Source: Flavobacterium sp.
GTDB lineage: Bacteria > Bacteroidota > Bacteroidia > Flavobacteriales > Flavobacteriaceae
DNA length: 64,000 nucleotides
Assembly: GCF_027484205.1 (NCBI RefSeq)
Contig: NZ_JAIXUB010000013.1
Coordinates: 186,001-250,000 of the forward strand
Direction: 5' to 3'
Shown here one piece after another: positions 46,444-57,170 of this stretch; the stretch's first letter is position 1, and each line of letters begins with the position of its first letter. Below the pieces are notes generated by a model. It did no database searches, was not told the DNA's origin, and saw only the letters and a list, made by a program, of their open reading frames with translations. The position numbers and the translations under genes are program-made.

Positions 46444-47733
46444 ATGAAATATTACAGTTTAAACAATAAACAACATCTAGTTTCTTTCGAAGAAGCAGTT
46501 ATTCAAGGGCTTGCGTCTGATAGAGGATTGTATTTTCCTGAAATAATTACTCAATTACCGCAATCTTTTTTTGAGAATATTGAAAATTTTTCTAATGAAG
46601 AAATTGCGTTTAATGCCATACAACAATTTGTAGGCGACGACATTCCTGAATCAGAATTAAAGCAAATCATATCGGAAACCTTATCGTTTGATTTTCCATT
46701 AGTTTCAGTCGAAGAAAACATTTTTTCACTAGAATTATTTCATGGTCCAACAATGGCTTTTAAAGATGTTGGTGCCCGATTTATGTCAAGATGTTTGGCT
46801 TATTTTAATCGAAATAAAGATCAAAAAAATACCGTTTTGGTTGCAACTTCTGGAGATACTGGTGGCGCTGTTGCGAGTGGATTTCTTGGTGTAAAAGGTG
46901 TTGAAGTTGTGATTCTTTATCCGTCAGGAAAAGTTAGTGATATTCAAGAACGACAATTGACGACTTTAGGTCAAAACATTACCGCTCTTGAAGTGGATGG
47001 CGTTTTTGACGATTGCCAAGACATGGTCAAAAAAGCATTTCTTGATGAAGATTTGAATTACAAAAATTTAACTTCGGCAAATTCTATAAATATCGCTCGT
47101 TGGTTGCCTCAAATGTTTTATTTCTTCTTTGCATACAAAGAATTGAAAAAACACAACAAACCTTTAATAGTATCTTGCCCAAGTGGAAATTTCGGAAATA
47201 TTTGCGCTGGAATTATGGCTAAAAAATTAGGTTTGCCACTAACCCATTTTGTTGCTTCTACCAATGCCAATGATACAATTCCAAGATTTTTAGAAAACGG
47301 AATTTACGATGCAAAGCCATCTGTTGCAACAATTTCCAATGCTATGGATGTTGGAAACCCAAGTAACTTCGTTCGAATTCAGAAAATGTATAACAATGAT
47401 TTGTCTGAATTTGAAAAAGATTTCTCTTCTTACACATACACTGATGACGAGACCAAATTTGCTATGAAAAATATTCATATTAATTCAGGTTATATTGCCG
47501 AACCTCATGGTGCTGTTGGTTATTTGGGGTTGAAAAAAGAACTTGAAAAACAACCTAACTCGATTGGTTTTTTCTTAGAGACAGCACATCCTATCAAATT
47601 CTTAGATATTGTTGAACCAACTCTAAATATAAAATTAGATATTCCAAGTCAAATTGAAAGTGTACTTAATAAAGAAAAAGTAAGTATTAAGATTAAGAGT
47701 TATGACGAATTGAAATCTTTTTTAAATCATTAA
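46444..47733 (+). CDS. thrC: Threonine synthase
   Basis: A 429-residue PLP enzyme of fold II that makes threonine from O-phosphohomoserine. The PLP lysine lies in ELFHGPTMAFKDVGARFMSR, the phosphate cup in VATSGDTGGAVASGF, and SCPSGNFGNICAGIMA follows. It closes the thr operon. Its TAA overlaps the stop of the convergent APC permease gene in a TTAA palindrome, so neither gene has room for its own terminator there. Confidence 0.95.
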   Translation: MKYYSLNNKQHLVSFEEAVIQGLASDRGLYFPEIITQLPQSFFENIENFSNEEIAFNAIQQFVGDDIPESELKQIISETLSFDFPLVSVEENIFSLELFHGPTMAFKDVGARFMSRCLAYFNRNKDQKNTVLVATSGDTGGAVASGFLGVKGVEVVILYPSGKVSDIQERQLTTLGQNITALEVDGVFDDCQDMVKKAFLDEDLNYKNLTSANSINIARWLPQMFYFFFAYKELKKHNKPLIVSCPSGNFGNICAGIMAKKLGLPLTHFVASTNANDTIPRFLENGIYDAKPSVATISNAMDVGNPSNFVRIQKMYNNDLSEFEKDFSSYTYTDDETKFAMKNIHINSGYIAEPHGAVGYLGLKKELEKQPNSIGFFLETAHPIKFLDIVEPTLNIKLDIPSQIESVLNKEKVSIKIKSYDELKSFLNH

Positions 47734-49403
47734 TTTACATTTAGTTTACTGTTTTTGTAACCATAAATGAAGTAAAATATCAATCCTAAAACCAACCAAA
47801 TTCCAAACCACATCCAGTTAGAAACTGCCATTCCTGTTAACAAATAACAACAAGAAACCAATCCTAATAAAGGAATTAATGATAAGTTTTTGGTAAAGGA
47901 TAAAAAAGTCATTACAATACAAACTAAAAGAAAAACTAACATTGGAAGATTGCTAGCCATTTTTCCTTCTGAAAAATCAAAAACATCAGTAAAAAATGTT
48001 GGAACATATGTTTGAATTAAAACAATAGCAGCGACCATAATCAGAGGAAAAATAAATTTAGAATTTACATAAGGAATTCTAAATTTTCCTTTGGTTGCTC
48101 TCTCTGCAAGTTCAGTTTCACTTTGTGGAGAAAGCATTAAAACTCCACCACAAACCAATACAAACGCAAATAAAGTACCTATACTTGTAAAATCTAATAC
48201 AAAATTTTCATCCGTAAAAAATATTGGAAGTCCAACAACTAATCCTGTAACAATGGTAGCAAAACCAGGTGTTTTATATTTTGGATGTATTTCTGCAAAC
48301 TTACTCGGCATTAAACCGTCTCTTGACATTGTCATCCAAATTCTAGGCTGTCCCATTTGAAAAACTAATAATACACTTGTCATGGCTACTACTGCAGCAA
48401 TTGACACAATAAACAACATCCATTTTACACCTTTTAAAGCAAAAATTTCAGCCAATGGATCACTTACACCAAGTAATTCGTAGGAAACCATACCAGTAAT
48501 CACTAAAGCAAGAACTATAAAAACTAAAGTACAAATTACCAAAGAATAAATCATTCCACGTGGTAAATCTCGTTGAGGATTTTTACTTTCTTCTGCCAAA
48601 GTTGAAACTGCATCAAAACCAATGTAAGCAAAGAATACAGCTGAAACTCCGCCCATAACTCCGCTAAATCCATTAGGCATAAATGGCGTCCAATTATCAA
48701 TATCTATATAAAAAGCTCCAACAACTATTACTAATAAAATTATAGCCAACTTAATGTAAACCATTACATTACTAAAGTTTTTGGACTCTTTTGTTCCTCT
48801 GTAAACCAAATAAGTAATCAAAATATTTATCACAACAGCAGGCAAATCAAATATGATTTTTAAACCTCCAATAACTGGTGCATTTTGCCATGCAGCCAAA
48901 CCTTCTACTCCTTTGTTAGCCACAAAAGCATCTTGTGCAGATTTATAATTTATAGTCAACCATTCTGGTAAGTGAATGTGAAAGGTTTCTAATAAATTGG
49001 TGAAATAACCACTCCATGAAAATGCTATATAAATATTACCTATCGAATATTCCATAATCAATGCCCAACCGATAATCCAAGCAAATAATTCTCCAAAAGA
49101 AACATACGCATACGTGTATGCGCTACCTGAAACTGGAACTCTTGATGCAAACTCAGCATAACACATTGCTGTAAAACCACATGCTACAGCACACATAATG
49201 TACAGCAAAATTACTGCTGGTCCACCTGAGAAACATGCATTTCCAATAGCACTGAAAGTTCCTCCACCAATAATTGCAGCGATTCCAAAAAAAGTTAAAT
49301 CTCTAACATTTAATACTTTATTCAGTCCTGAATGATCGCCATCGCCACCTTGTTGTAAAATTGTTGAAGTTGGTTTTCTTCTGAATAAATTAGTTAATGA
49401 CAT
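47730..49403 (-). CDS. APC superfamily amino acid permease
   Basis: A 557-residue transporter with about 14 membrane segments. The APC signature is IAAIIGGGTFSAIGNA in the first helix and AVFFAYIGFDAVSTLAEESKNPQRDLPRGM in the middle. The length and the extra C-terminal helices resemble the cationic amino acid transporter group. The substrate cannot be read from sequence; it converges on thrC but that need not mean threonine transport. Confidence 0.9.
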   Translation of the reverse strand: MSLTNLFRRKPTSTILQQGGDGDHSGLNKVLNVRDLTFFGIAAIIGGGTFSAIGNACFSGGPAVILLYIMCAVACGFTAMCYAEFASRVPVSGSAYTYAYVSFGELFAWIIGWALIMEYSIGNIYIAFSWSGYFTNLLETFHIHLPEWLTINYKSAQDAFVANKGVEGLAAWQNAPVIGGLKIIFDLPAVVINILITYLVYRGTKESKNFSNVMVYIKLAIILLVIVVGAFYIDIDNWTPFMPNGFSGVMGGVSAVFFAYIGFDAVSTLAEESKNPQRDLPRGMIYSLVICTLVFIVLALVITGMVSYELLGVSDPLAEIFALKGVKWMLFIVSIAAVVAMTSVLLVFQMGQPRIWMTMSRDGLMPSKFAEIHPKYKTPGFATIVTGLVVGLPIFFTDENFVLDFTSIGTLFAFVLVCGGVLMLSPQSETELAERATKGKFRIPYVNSKFIFPLIMVAAIVLIQTYVPTFFTDVFDFSEGKMASNLPMLVFLLVCIVMTFLSFTKNLSLIPLLGLVSCCYLLTGMAVSNWMWFGIWLVLGLIFYFIYGYKNSKLNVN

Positions 49404-49550
49404 CTTGATAGTTTGTTAATGTTAGAAAAACAAATATAATATAATTTCACTTTGATTTACAAAATTGAAAAAATAACAAACTATAATTAAAATCTATTAA
49501 AAAATAAATTTAAAACATAAATTATCTATACTGTAGTGACTTTTAATTTA

Positions 49551-49558
49551 TAAATTTG
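49551..49558 (+). promoter_or_regulatory. katG -7 box
   Basis: TAAATTTG matches TAnnTTTG, 72 bases before the katG ATG, leaving a long AT-rich 5' region. No distinct OxyR site is seen. Confidence 0.5.
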
Positions 49559-49624
49559 TCAATATTGAAATTCAAAATTTAAACATTCATCAATAAAATA
49601 GTTTTAAAATTAAACAATTACTAA

Positions 49625-51817
<2,193 letters not shown>

Positions 51818-51846
51818 GATTCCCCAAATTATTATTGTTTTTCTAT

Positions 51847-51877
51847 AAAACCATCTTTTTAAGGTGGTTTTTGTTTT
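51847..51877 (+). terminator. katG terminator
   Basis: AAAACCATC and GGTGGTTTT pair (one G-T) around TTTTTAA, followed by a T-rich tract. Confidence 0.85.
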
Positions 51878-52016
51878 TTATGCAATAAATGACATTAAAA
51901 AATACACATAATAAAATTTTTATACCAATATTTTGTAAGAAATATATTGATAATTTTTCTCTATTAATCCATCGGAAAATATAATAAATATCATGTTTTA
52001 TTTCTGATTCTCGCCG

Positions 52017-52024
52017 TAAATTTG
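52017..52024 (+). promoter_or_regulatory. Peroxiredoxin -7 box
   Basis: TAAATTTG matches TAnnTTTG, 39 bases before the ATG at 52064. Confidence 0.6.
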
Positions 52025-52063
52025 CACTCAGAAAAACATTAATAATTTTAAAATAAAACAATC

Positions 52064-52699
52064 ATGGCATTAGTTGGAAAACAATTCCCAAACATTACAG
52101 TAGATGCAATCTCTTTTATGGGAGATAATTTAAGAATCAACGTTTTAGAAGAAGCTAAAAACAACAAGAAAAAAGTAATTTTATTCTGGTATCCAAAAGA
52201 TTTTACATTTGTTTGTCCTACAGAATTACACGCTTTTCAGGCAGCTTTAGGAGAATTTGAAAACAGAAATACTATGGTAATTGGTGCTTCTTGTGATACT
52301 AACGAAGTACACTTTGCTTGGTTAAATACGGCTAAAGACAATGGTGGAATTGAAGGTGTAACTTATCCAATTTTGGCTGATACAACTCGTAATCTTTCAG
52401 CTGCTTTAGATATTCTTGATGCAGAATGGGTTTACAACGAGGAAATCAATGACGAAATTCTTGAAGGTTCTAATGTAACTTTTAGAGCAACATACTTAAT
52501 TGACGAAGACGGAAAAATCTTCCACGAAAGTGTAAACGATATGCCATTAGGAAGAAACGTAAACGAGTACTTGAGATTAATCGATGCTTACACTCACGTT
52601 CAAACTAAAGGTGAAGTTTGTCCTGCAAACTGGGAAGAAGGAAAAGACGCAATGAGCGCTGATAGAAATTCTACTGCAGCTTATTTAGCTTCACACTAA
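52064..52699 (+). CDS. Typical 2-Cys peroxiredoxin
   Basis: A 211-residue AhpC/Prx1-type peroxidase. The peroxidatic cysteine is Cys51 in FTFVCPTELHAF and the resolving cysteine is Cys186 in GEVCPANW. It reduces hydrogen peroxide and organic peroxides, using thioredoxin as donor. The next gene encodes a thioredoxin-like protein, a probable partner. The insertion between residues 100 and 130 (AKDNGGIEGV, LDAEWVYNEEINDE) is longer than in E. coli AhpC. Confidence 0.95.
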   Translation: MALVGKQFPNITVDAISFMGDNLRINVLEEAKNNKKKVILFWYPKDFTFVCPTELHAFQAALGEFENRNTMVIGASCDTNEVHFAWLNTAKDNGGIEGVTYPILADTTRNLSAALDILDAEWVYNEEINDEILEGSNVTFRATYLIDEDGKIFHESVNDMPLGRNVNEYLRLIDAYTHVQTKGEVCPANWEEGKDAMSADRNSTAAYLASH

Positions 52700-52718
52700 T
52701 AAATATCAATCAAAATGA

Positions 52719-52761
52719 CAATGGCAATGTCAAAAAAAATTAAATTTTGACATTGCTATTG
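52719..52761. repeat. Inverted repeat CAATGGCAATGTCAAAA
   Basis: Arms of 17 bases (52719-52735 and 52745-52761) match at 16 positions around a 9-base loop. It may attenuate transcription between the peroxiredoxin and thioredoxin genes. Confidence 0.7.
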
Positions 52762-52780
52762 CTATTGAAATTTTAAAATT

Positions 52781-53089
52781 ATGTTTACAGAAATAGAACA
52801 AGATAATTTAGCCGAAGTAGTAGCTTCAAATGATGTGGTTGTTGTGCAATATGCAGCAAGTTGGTGTGGCAATTGTCGTATTATGAAACCAAAATTCAAA
52901 CTATTGGCTTCACAAAACGAAAGCGTTCCATTTTTAATTGTAGATGCTGAAAAATTCCCTGAGTCAAGAAAAATGGCAAAAGTGGATAATCTTCCAACCT
53001 TTGCAACATTTAAAAATGGTGTTTTAGTAAACCAAAGCCAAACAACTAAATTAGAAGTATTGACAGAATTGGTGCATGAAGTAGTTTAA
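52781..53089 (+). CDS. Thioredoxin family protein
   Basis: A 102-residue thioredoxin fold protein. The active site is WCGNC (Cys29, Cys32), with Asn in place of the usual Pro, and the cis-proline is Pro72 in LPTFATF. The WCGNC site is expected to change redox potential and partner choice. Position after the peroxiredoxin gene suggests it reduces that enzyme. The set peroxiredoxin, thioredoxin, DUF6952 is conserved in Flavobacteria. Confidence 0.92.
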   Translation: MFTEIEQDNLAEVVASNDVVVVQYAASWCGNCRIMKPKFKLLASQNESVPFLIVDAEKFPESRKMAKVDNLPTFATFKNGVLVNQSQTTKLEVLTELVHEVV

Positions 53090-53100
53090 TTATTGGGTTA

Positions 53101-53210
53101 AAAGTTTAAATGTTTAGGAGGTTAAAAGGGAATAAACATAAAGTATACAACAATTAAACTCTCAAACTACTTAACTCTTAAACTTTTAAACTCTTAAACT
53201 TCTAAACCCT
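53101..53210. repeat. TTAAACTTTTAAAC-type low-complexity repeat
   Basis: Between the thioredoxin and DUF6952 genes are GGTTAAAAGTTTAAATG (53096 on) and, inverted, CTTAAACTTTTAAACTC repeats to 53209. They are variants of a period-10 to 11 motif that can fold back. Confidence 0.5.
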
Positions 53211-53222
53211 AACATTTAACAC

Positions 53223-53480
53223 ATGAAATTACCTGTAATAAAACACTTAACGCAATTTATTGAAGACAACGATCAAGACTATTTAGTTGAAACGATTGAA
53301 GTTTTAGAAAATCTTTGCGAAGTTCCGAGTTTGAAGGATGAAGAATTAGAAGTCATTGGCGAGTTAATTTCTAATATGTATGGCGCCATCGAAGTTCATA
53401 AAATGATTAAAGACGGCAAAGACAAGAAAGAAGCACTCAACGACTTCATGAAACGTGTCCTCGGCTCAATCGATAAATAA
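53223..53480 (+). CDS. DUF6952 family small protein
   Basis: An 85-residue, largely helical, acidic protein: MKLPVIKHLTQFIEDNDQDY at the start, and ELISNMYGAIEVHKMIKDGK near the end. I recognise it as the DUF6952 family that follows peroxiredoxin-thioredoxin pairs in Flavobacteriia. Function unknown; a link with the redox pair is inferred from position. Confidence 0.8.
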   Translation: MKLPVIKHLTQFIEDNDQDYLVETIEVLENLCEVPSLKDEELEVIGELISNMYGAIEVHKMIKDGKDKKEALNDFMKRVLGSIDK

Positions 53481-53485
53481 AAGAC

Positions 53486-53514
53486 AAACTCTCAAGCAAT
53501 TGGGAGTTTTTTTT
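53486..53514 (+). terminator. Terminator after DUF6952 gene
   Basis: AAACTCTCAA and TTGGGAGTTT form a 10-base stem (one G-T) with a GCAA loop, then a T run. Confidence 0.9.
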
Positions 53515-53581
53515 GTCTAAAATAAATTGAAACCATTTAATATATTTTAATATATTTACTAAGACATAAATCTATACTTTG

Positions 53582-53619
53582 TCAGACATATACAACCTTA
53601 TTTGGGTGTGTTTGTCTGA
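53582..53619. repeat. Imperfect palindrome upstream of the accessory genes
   Basis: TCAGACA at 53582-53588 and TGTCTGA at 53613-53619 are exact inverted arms, with an inner ACC/GGT pairing. It lies 38 bases before the first gene of the cassette-like region. Confidence 0.5.
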
Positions 53620-53657
53620 GAAAGTTATAAATATATAATAGTTGGTGATAATTTTGG

Positions 53658-54086
53658 ATGACGACGACGAAAACAGAAAAAATGATTGAAAATATAAAAC
53701 CTGTTATAACAAAGGTTGGTTTAATTTATGGCAGAGACGCTATATTTTTAGACAAAGTCAACTTTATTAATGAAGAAACTTTTGAACTTTTAGGAGAGTT
53801 TTCTGGTTCACTTTGCAAAAACTTAAATGATAATAATGATGTCAAATTTAAAATAGTTTTCAAAAATGTTCATTTATTCAAAATGACAGAACTTGACTTT
53901 GACGAAGTTGAATACAAATCTTCATTTGACGAAATTGAAAACTCAATTCAAATAAACAAAATGGTTGAAATTGACAATCAAAACAACTTAAAAAAAATTG
54001 ATAAAACATACAAGCATTATATTTTTAGAACTTACGATACAGTTTTTGAAATAATTGGAAAAGATTATAGTCTTGAAATAAATTAA
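53658..54086 (+). CDS. Hypothetical protein, accessory region
   Basis: A 142-residue cytoplasmic protein rich in Asn, Lys, Asp and Glu. It has no signal peptide or membrane segment. A segment VGLIYGRDAIFLDKVNF near the start and KMTELDFDEVEYKSSFDEIE in the middle look beta and helical respectively. I recognise no family. The ATG at 53658 lies 1 base after a TAATTTTG box; if that box is real the start is the ATG at 53682 (MIENIKPVITK). It is followed 4 bases later by the next small gene, so the two are a pair. Confidence 0.6.
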   Translation: MTTTKTEKMIENIKPVITKVGLIYGRDAIFLDKVNFINEETFELLGEFSGSLCKNLNDNNDVKFKIVFKNVHLFKMTELDFDEVEYKSSFDEIENSIQINKMVEIDNQNNLKKIDKTYKHYIFRTYDTVFEIIGKDYSLEIN

Positions 54087-54090
54087 TAAG

Positions 54091-54417
54091 ATGAAATATT
54101 TAGAATCTGCAAACGCATCATCATTTGATAACTTTAATATTGATAATTTGTATTTAGCATTTGAAGAGTTAGAAAATTCAGACGAAGAACACGGAGCATT
54201 TTGGGTAGTTGACGAAGAAGAAAATGTTTTAGAAATTCATAAAGATTTAAAATTGATTGCCATATTTCCAGAAAACAGCAAAAATCAAATAACAAAACAA
54301 TTAAAAAATATAGATGAAGCTAAGAAAATATTTGTAGAATTTATGAATGGGGATATTGAAAAATTAATGTCCGAAATTCTACATAAATCAAAAAAAATGC
54401 CTCCAACAGGCGTTTAG
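54091..54417 (+). CDS. Hypothetical protein ending inside a boundary repeat
   Basis: A 108-residue acidic protein (MKYLESANASSFDNFNIDNL, FWVVDEEENVLEIHKDLKLI). No family recognised; size and composition resemble small immunity-type proteins. Its last codons (PPTGV and the TAG stop) fall inside the repeat R1 at 54403-54469. It starts 4 bases after the previous stop. Confidence 0.6.
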   Translation: MKYLESANASSFDNFNIDNLYLAFEELENSDEEHGAFWVVDEEENVLEIHKDLKLIAIFPENSKNQITKQLKNIDEAKKIFVEFMNGDIEKLMSEILHKSKKMPPTGV

Positions 54418-54469
54418 CAAGATTGCGAATTTTTTAGTAAATTCACGTTTATTTCTCGCAAGAAATTTT
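54403..54469. repeat. Boundary repeat R1
   Basis: CCAACAGGCGTTTAGCAAG is followed by ATTGCGAATTTTTTAGTAAA and CGCAAGAAATTTT. About 86 percent identical over the first 48 bases to R2 at 55877-55944. Both lie at the 3' end of a gene. Confidence 0.75.
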
Positions 54470-54500
54470 ATCTTTGATAGAAAAATTATCGGTTCCAAAG

Positions 54501-54529
54501 CCGCAACGAGTTCTGCGCACGAAACGTTG
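54501..54529. repeat. CAACG...CGTTG hairpin before the next gene
   Basis: CAACG at 54504-54508 and CGTTG at 54525-54529 pair across 16 bases. AAACGTTG here recurs at 55263-55270 in a similar position before the next gene. Confidence 0.5.
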
Positions 54530-54565
54530 TACTACATTTTAAATCAATACTTTGTAAAAACCAAA

Positions 54566-55054
54566 ATGAAAGAATATCTATTAGAAAAAAAAGTTTGGAC
54601 AGAAAATGACTTTGAAAAAATGGGGTGGCATGACTGTAATATTTACGGTTTAATTTTTCAAAATACAAACACAGATAATAAATATACAACTGATCTCATT
54701 TTCGACATAGATTATATTTTTAAATGGGTATCTCCAATTCCACCTAAGCTAAACTTTTCATTTTGGGTTTCTCCTTGTTCTCTTATTTTCACCGATGCGT
54801 TTGCATTAACAATAGACATTGACAGAAGAGGCGGAACAACTGATTTGCTAGAAATTGAGGATTTATACTTAATAGATAAAATTGAACAAGAAAAAAATAA
54901 ATGGATTTATGAATGGTCAATAGATTTACAAGAAGGAAAAATAAATTTTAAGTCATCAGGTTTTAAACAAATTGTTAGACAGAATCCAATTTTTACCGAA
55001 TCACAAGCTTTAACTTTAAATCAACGAAACGGAATCAATTTTGATATAAAATAG
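54566..55054 (+). CDS. Hypothetical protein, accessory region
   Basis: A 162-residue protein from the ATG at 54566 (MKEYLLEKKVWTENDFEKMG); the longer reading from a TTG at 54527 lies in the upstream hairpin. It contains GWHDCNIYG near the start, DLIFDIDYIFKWVSP, and GFKQIVRQNPIFTES near the end. I recall similar unnamed Bacteroidota proteins with this WHD and QNP layout but no function. It looks globular, without signal or membrane segment. Confidence 0.65.
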   Translation: MKEYLLEKKVWTENDFEKMGWHDCNIYGLIFQNTNTDNKYTTDLIFDIDYIFKWVSPIPPKLNFSFWVSPCSLIFTDAFALTIDIDRRGGTTDLLEIEDLYLIDKIEQEKNKWIYEWSIDLQEGKINFKSSGFKQIVRQNPIFTESQALTLNQRNGINFDIK

Positions 55055-55243
55055 ATATATTTTAAACATCAAATAATTATTAAAAAATAAAATCTTACAG
55101 AAAAAGCGTCGCAAAACTAATGTTTTAAGCTATGGCTAGGCCTGGGATTTATCTATAAAACTTCTGTGAAAATTTTTTTTCTTACAAAACAAATTGCGTT
55201 TTCAAATATTCGGTATATTTGTTGTTGTCAGTGAGCAAATTAA

Positions 55244-55272
55244 GCCAATGCTAGAAGCAGCAAAACGTTGGC
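55244..55272. repeat. GCCAA...TTGGC hairpin before the TPR gene
   Basis: GCCAA at 55244-55248 and TTGGC at 55268-55272 pair across 19 bases, with AAACGTTGG shared with the 54501-54529 site. It lies 17 bases before the ATG at 55290. Confidence 0.55.
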
Positions 55273-55289
55273 AGTAATAATTCAAAAAA

Positions 55290-55865
55290 ATGAGCTTAAC
55301 AGAAAACCAAATATCAGAATTCAACAAACATTATAATAAAGGATGTTCACTTCAAAATGGAATAATTTTACTTGACGGTTACAAACCTAAAAGTCTTGGA
55401 TTCTTTGAAAAAATTAAAGCAAAGAAAGCGTTGAAATCATTTGAAGCCGCTTTAGAAATTTACCCCGAAAGTTGGCAATCATTATTCTTTATTGGAAAAA
55501 TATATCAACGAATGAGAGAATTTGAAAAATCACTAAGTTATATTGAAAAATCAATTACTTATGAAAGTTCAAACCATGTTCTTTTCCAAGAAGCATCTTT
55601 AGTTGCTATGCATCTAAATCAAATAGAAAAATCTATTGAGTTTTCAGAAATATCAATAAAAATTAGTCCAGAGAATTTTGCATTATTAGGAAATCATGCT
55701 ATTAATTTACTTGTAGCCAAGAAAGACGATGAAGCCATAAAAATAATAGAAAAAGCTCTTTCAATAAACCCAAATGACACTTACAACCTAAGAATAAAAA
55801 AGAAGATTGAAAACGTGATTTTGAAAAAAGAAAAGCGCCCAACTTTTAAAGACGCTATTGGTTAA
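55290..55865 (+). CDS. TPR repeat protein
   Basis: A 191-residue soluble protein with four or five TPR units: ALKSFEAALEIYPESWQSLF, IGKIYQRMREFEKSLSYIEK, LVAMHLNQIEKSIEFSEISI, and LLVAKKDDEAIKIIEKALSI. No catalytic domain. It is preceded by a CGTTGGC hairpin and followed after 10 bases by boundary repeat R2, as if it were a single-gene cassette. Function unknown. Confidence 0.8.
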   Translation: MSLTENQISEFNKHYNKGCSLQNGIILLDGYKPKSLGFFEKIKAKKALKSFEAALEIYPESWQSLFFIGKIYQRMREFEKSLSYIEKSITYESSNHVLFQEASLVAMHLNQIEKSIEFSEISIKISPENFALLGNHAINLLVAKKDDEAIKIIEKALSINPNDTYNLRIKKKIENVILKKEKRPTFKDAIG

Positions 55866-55876
55866 AATTATTACCG

Positions 55877-55944
55877 CCAACTGTCGTTTGGCAAGATTGA
55901 GAATTTTGTGGTAAATTCACTTTTTTCTTTCGCAAGATTTTTTT
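55877..55944. repeat. Boundary repeat R2
   Basis: CCAACTGTCGTTTGGCAAG then ATTGAGAATTTTGTGGTAAA and CGCAAGATTTTTT. It matches R1 and contains the hairpin GCCAA-TTGGC (55876-55892). Confidence 0.75.
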
Positions 55945-56076
55945 AATGTCAATAAACCCACAAACTCCAATTTACAATCATTTTTACAATATTTACATTT
56001 TTATTTACAATCAAAATTATTCAGTCTTAAAAATATCAATCTAGTTTTGCAATATCAATTTAAAAATAGGAAAACT

Positions 56077-56625
56077 ATGAAAAAAAACACTTCTATGCTG
56101 CACTTACTATTCATTATAGTAATCGGACTTGTATTTGCTAATTGTGAAAACAAAAACGAAACTAAGTCAACAACTCCAAAGACTTTGACTATTGCTGACA
56201 AAAATTCGCAACTCGAAAAAAAGAAAAAATGGGAAGCTTCTCCTGATGGCATCCTTTTCAATGAATGGAAAAATTCTGATGAAGGTAAAAAAATACAGGC
56301 TAGTCATAATAAAATAAAGAAACAACTTAAAGAATTCTCTGGTATGGAAGCTGTAGTGACTTCTGTTACTTTTCAGCGTGAAAACACAAAATCAGGACCA
56401 AAATGGCTGATTGTTAAAATTGACGATGAAGAATACATGATGCAATTTATTCCTAAAGATTTTAAACCATTAAGTAATTTAAAAGTTAACGACAAAATAA
56501 TTGTAAAAAGTCGCAATGCAAGTTTTTCACCAAATCATCCTTATTTGATTCTATCAAGCGATTATATTGAACAAAATAATGAGGTGCTTTTTAAACGTGA
56601 CCTAAGCAAAAATAAAGGTTGCTAA
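56077..56625 (+). CDS. Lipoprotein of unknown function
   Basis: A 182-residue protein from the ATG at 56077; the TTG reading from 56047 adds only upstream sequence. The signal MKKNTSMLHLLFIIVIGLVF ends at ANCENKNE, a lipobox with an acidic residue following. The mature part has a charged helix (EWKNSDEGKKIQASHNKIKK) and a beta-rich C-terminal domain with WLIVKIDDEEYMMQF and LKVNDKIIVKSRNASF, like a small OB-type fold. It lies after R2 by 130 bases. Function unknown. Confidence 0.75.
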   Translation: MKKNTSMLHLLFIIVIGLVFANCENKNETKSTTPKTLTIADKNSQLEKKKKWEASPDGILFNEWKNSDEGKKIQASHNKIKKQLKEFSGMEAVVTSVTFQRENTKSGPKWLIVKIDDEEYMMQFIPKDFKPLSNLKVNDKIIVKSRNASFSPNHPYLILSSDYIEQNNEVLFKRDLSKNKGC

Positions 56626-56735
56626 TATATTGATTTGTAACAATGTTAATTAAAGTACTCTTATTTAAAATAAAGTTTACTCTAAAAAAGTCTGTGAATT
56701 TTTATTGACTTTGTGTTAATTTAATTTAATTATGT

Positions 56736-57128
56736 ATGAAAAAATCATTAGCAATCTTATTAATTTTATTTATTTCAGTTTCATATTCTCAAAATACAAA
56801 TCTTAATGAAGAGAATCTAAAAAAAGTTTTATGCAAAACTTGGATTATAGATTACATAATTGAAAATGGGAAAAAAATTGTTGATGATGAAAACTTTAAA
56901 GAACATATAATCAAATTTAGTAATAATAAAACTTATGAAATAAAATCTGAGATTGGCTATAAAACATATAAATGGGAATACAATAAAACAAAAAAATGTG
57001 TTGAATTATTTGTTGAAAATAAAGTTGCATTACAAATAAAATCAATAGATGATGAAAATTTAATTTTGATTCCAATTTTAGAAGAAAAAAAATCAAAAAA
57101 CATAATTCATTTAAAGCCTATAAAATAA
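56736..57128 (+). CDS. Exported small protein, lipocalin-like
   Basis: A 130-residue protein with a signal peptide (KKSLAILLILFISVSYSQ). The rest resembles the lipocalin-like small domain (KTWIIDYIIENGKK, FSNNKTYEIKSE, YKWEYNKTKKCVELFV). Such proteins bind small ligands or are structural. No strong assignment. Confidence 0.6.
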   Translation: MKKSLAILLILFISVSYSQNTNLNEENLKKVLCKTWIIDYIIENGKKIVDDENFKEHIIKFSNNKTYEIKSEIGYKTYKWEYNKTKKCVELFVENKVALQIKSIDDENLILIPILEEKKSKNIIHLKPIK

Positions 57129-57158
57129 AAAACACAATAATCAACAAACATTTTTCCC

Positions 57159-57166
57159 TACTTTTG
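57159..57166 (+). promoter_or_regulatory. -7 box directly before the TSUP gene
   Basis: TACTTTTG ends 4 bases before the ATG at 57171. If used, transcription would start at or within the first codons; compare the thr leader. Confidence 0.4.
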
Positions 57167-57170
57167 AAAA

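Noticed and set aside
54527..54565. TTG start for the gene at 54566
   Set aside because: The TTG lies within an upstream hairpin repeat, and the ATG at 54566 starts the conserved-looking part.
53582..55944. A true integron
   Set aside because: No integron integrase or attI-like site is in the window; only cassette-like boundary repeats are reported.
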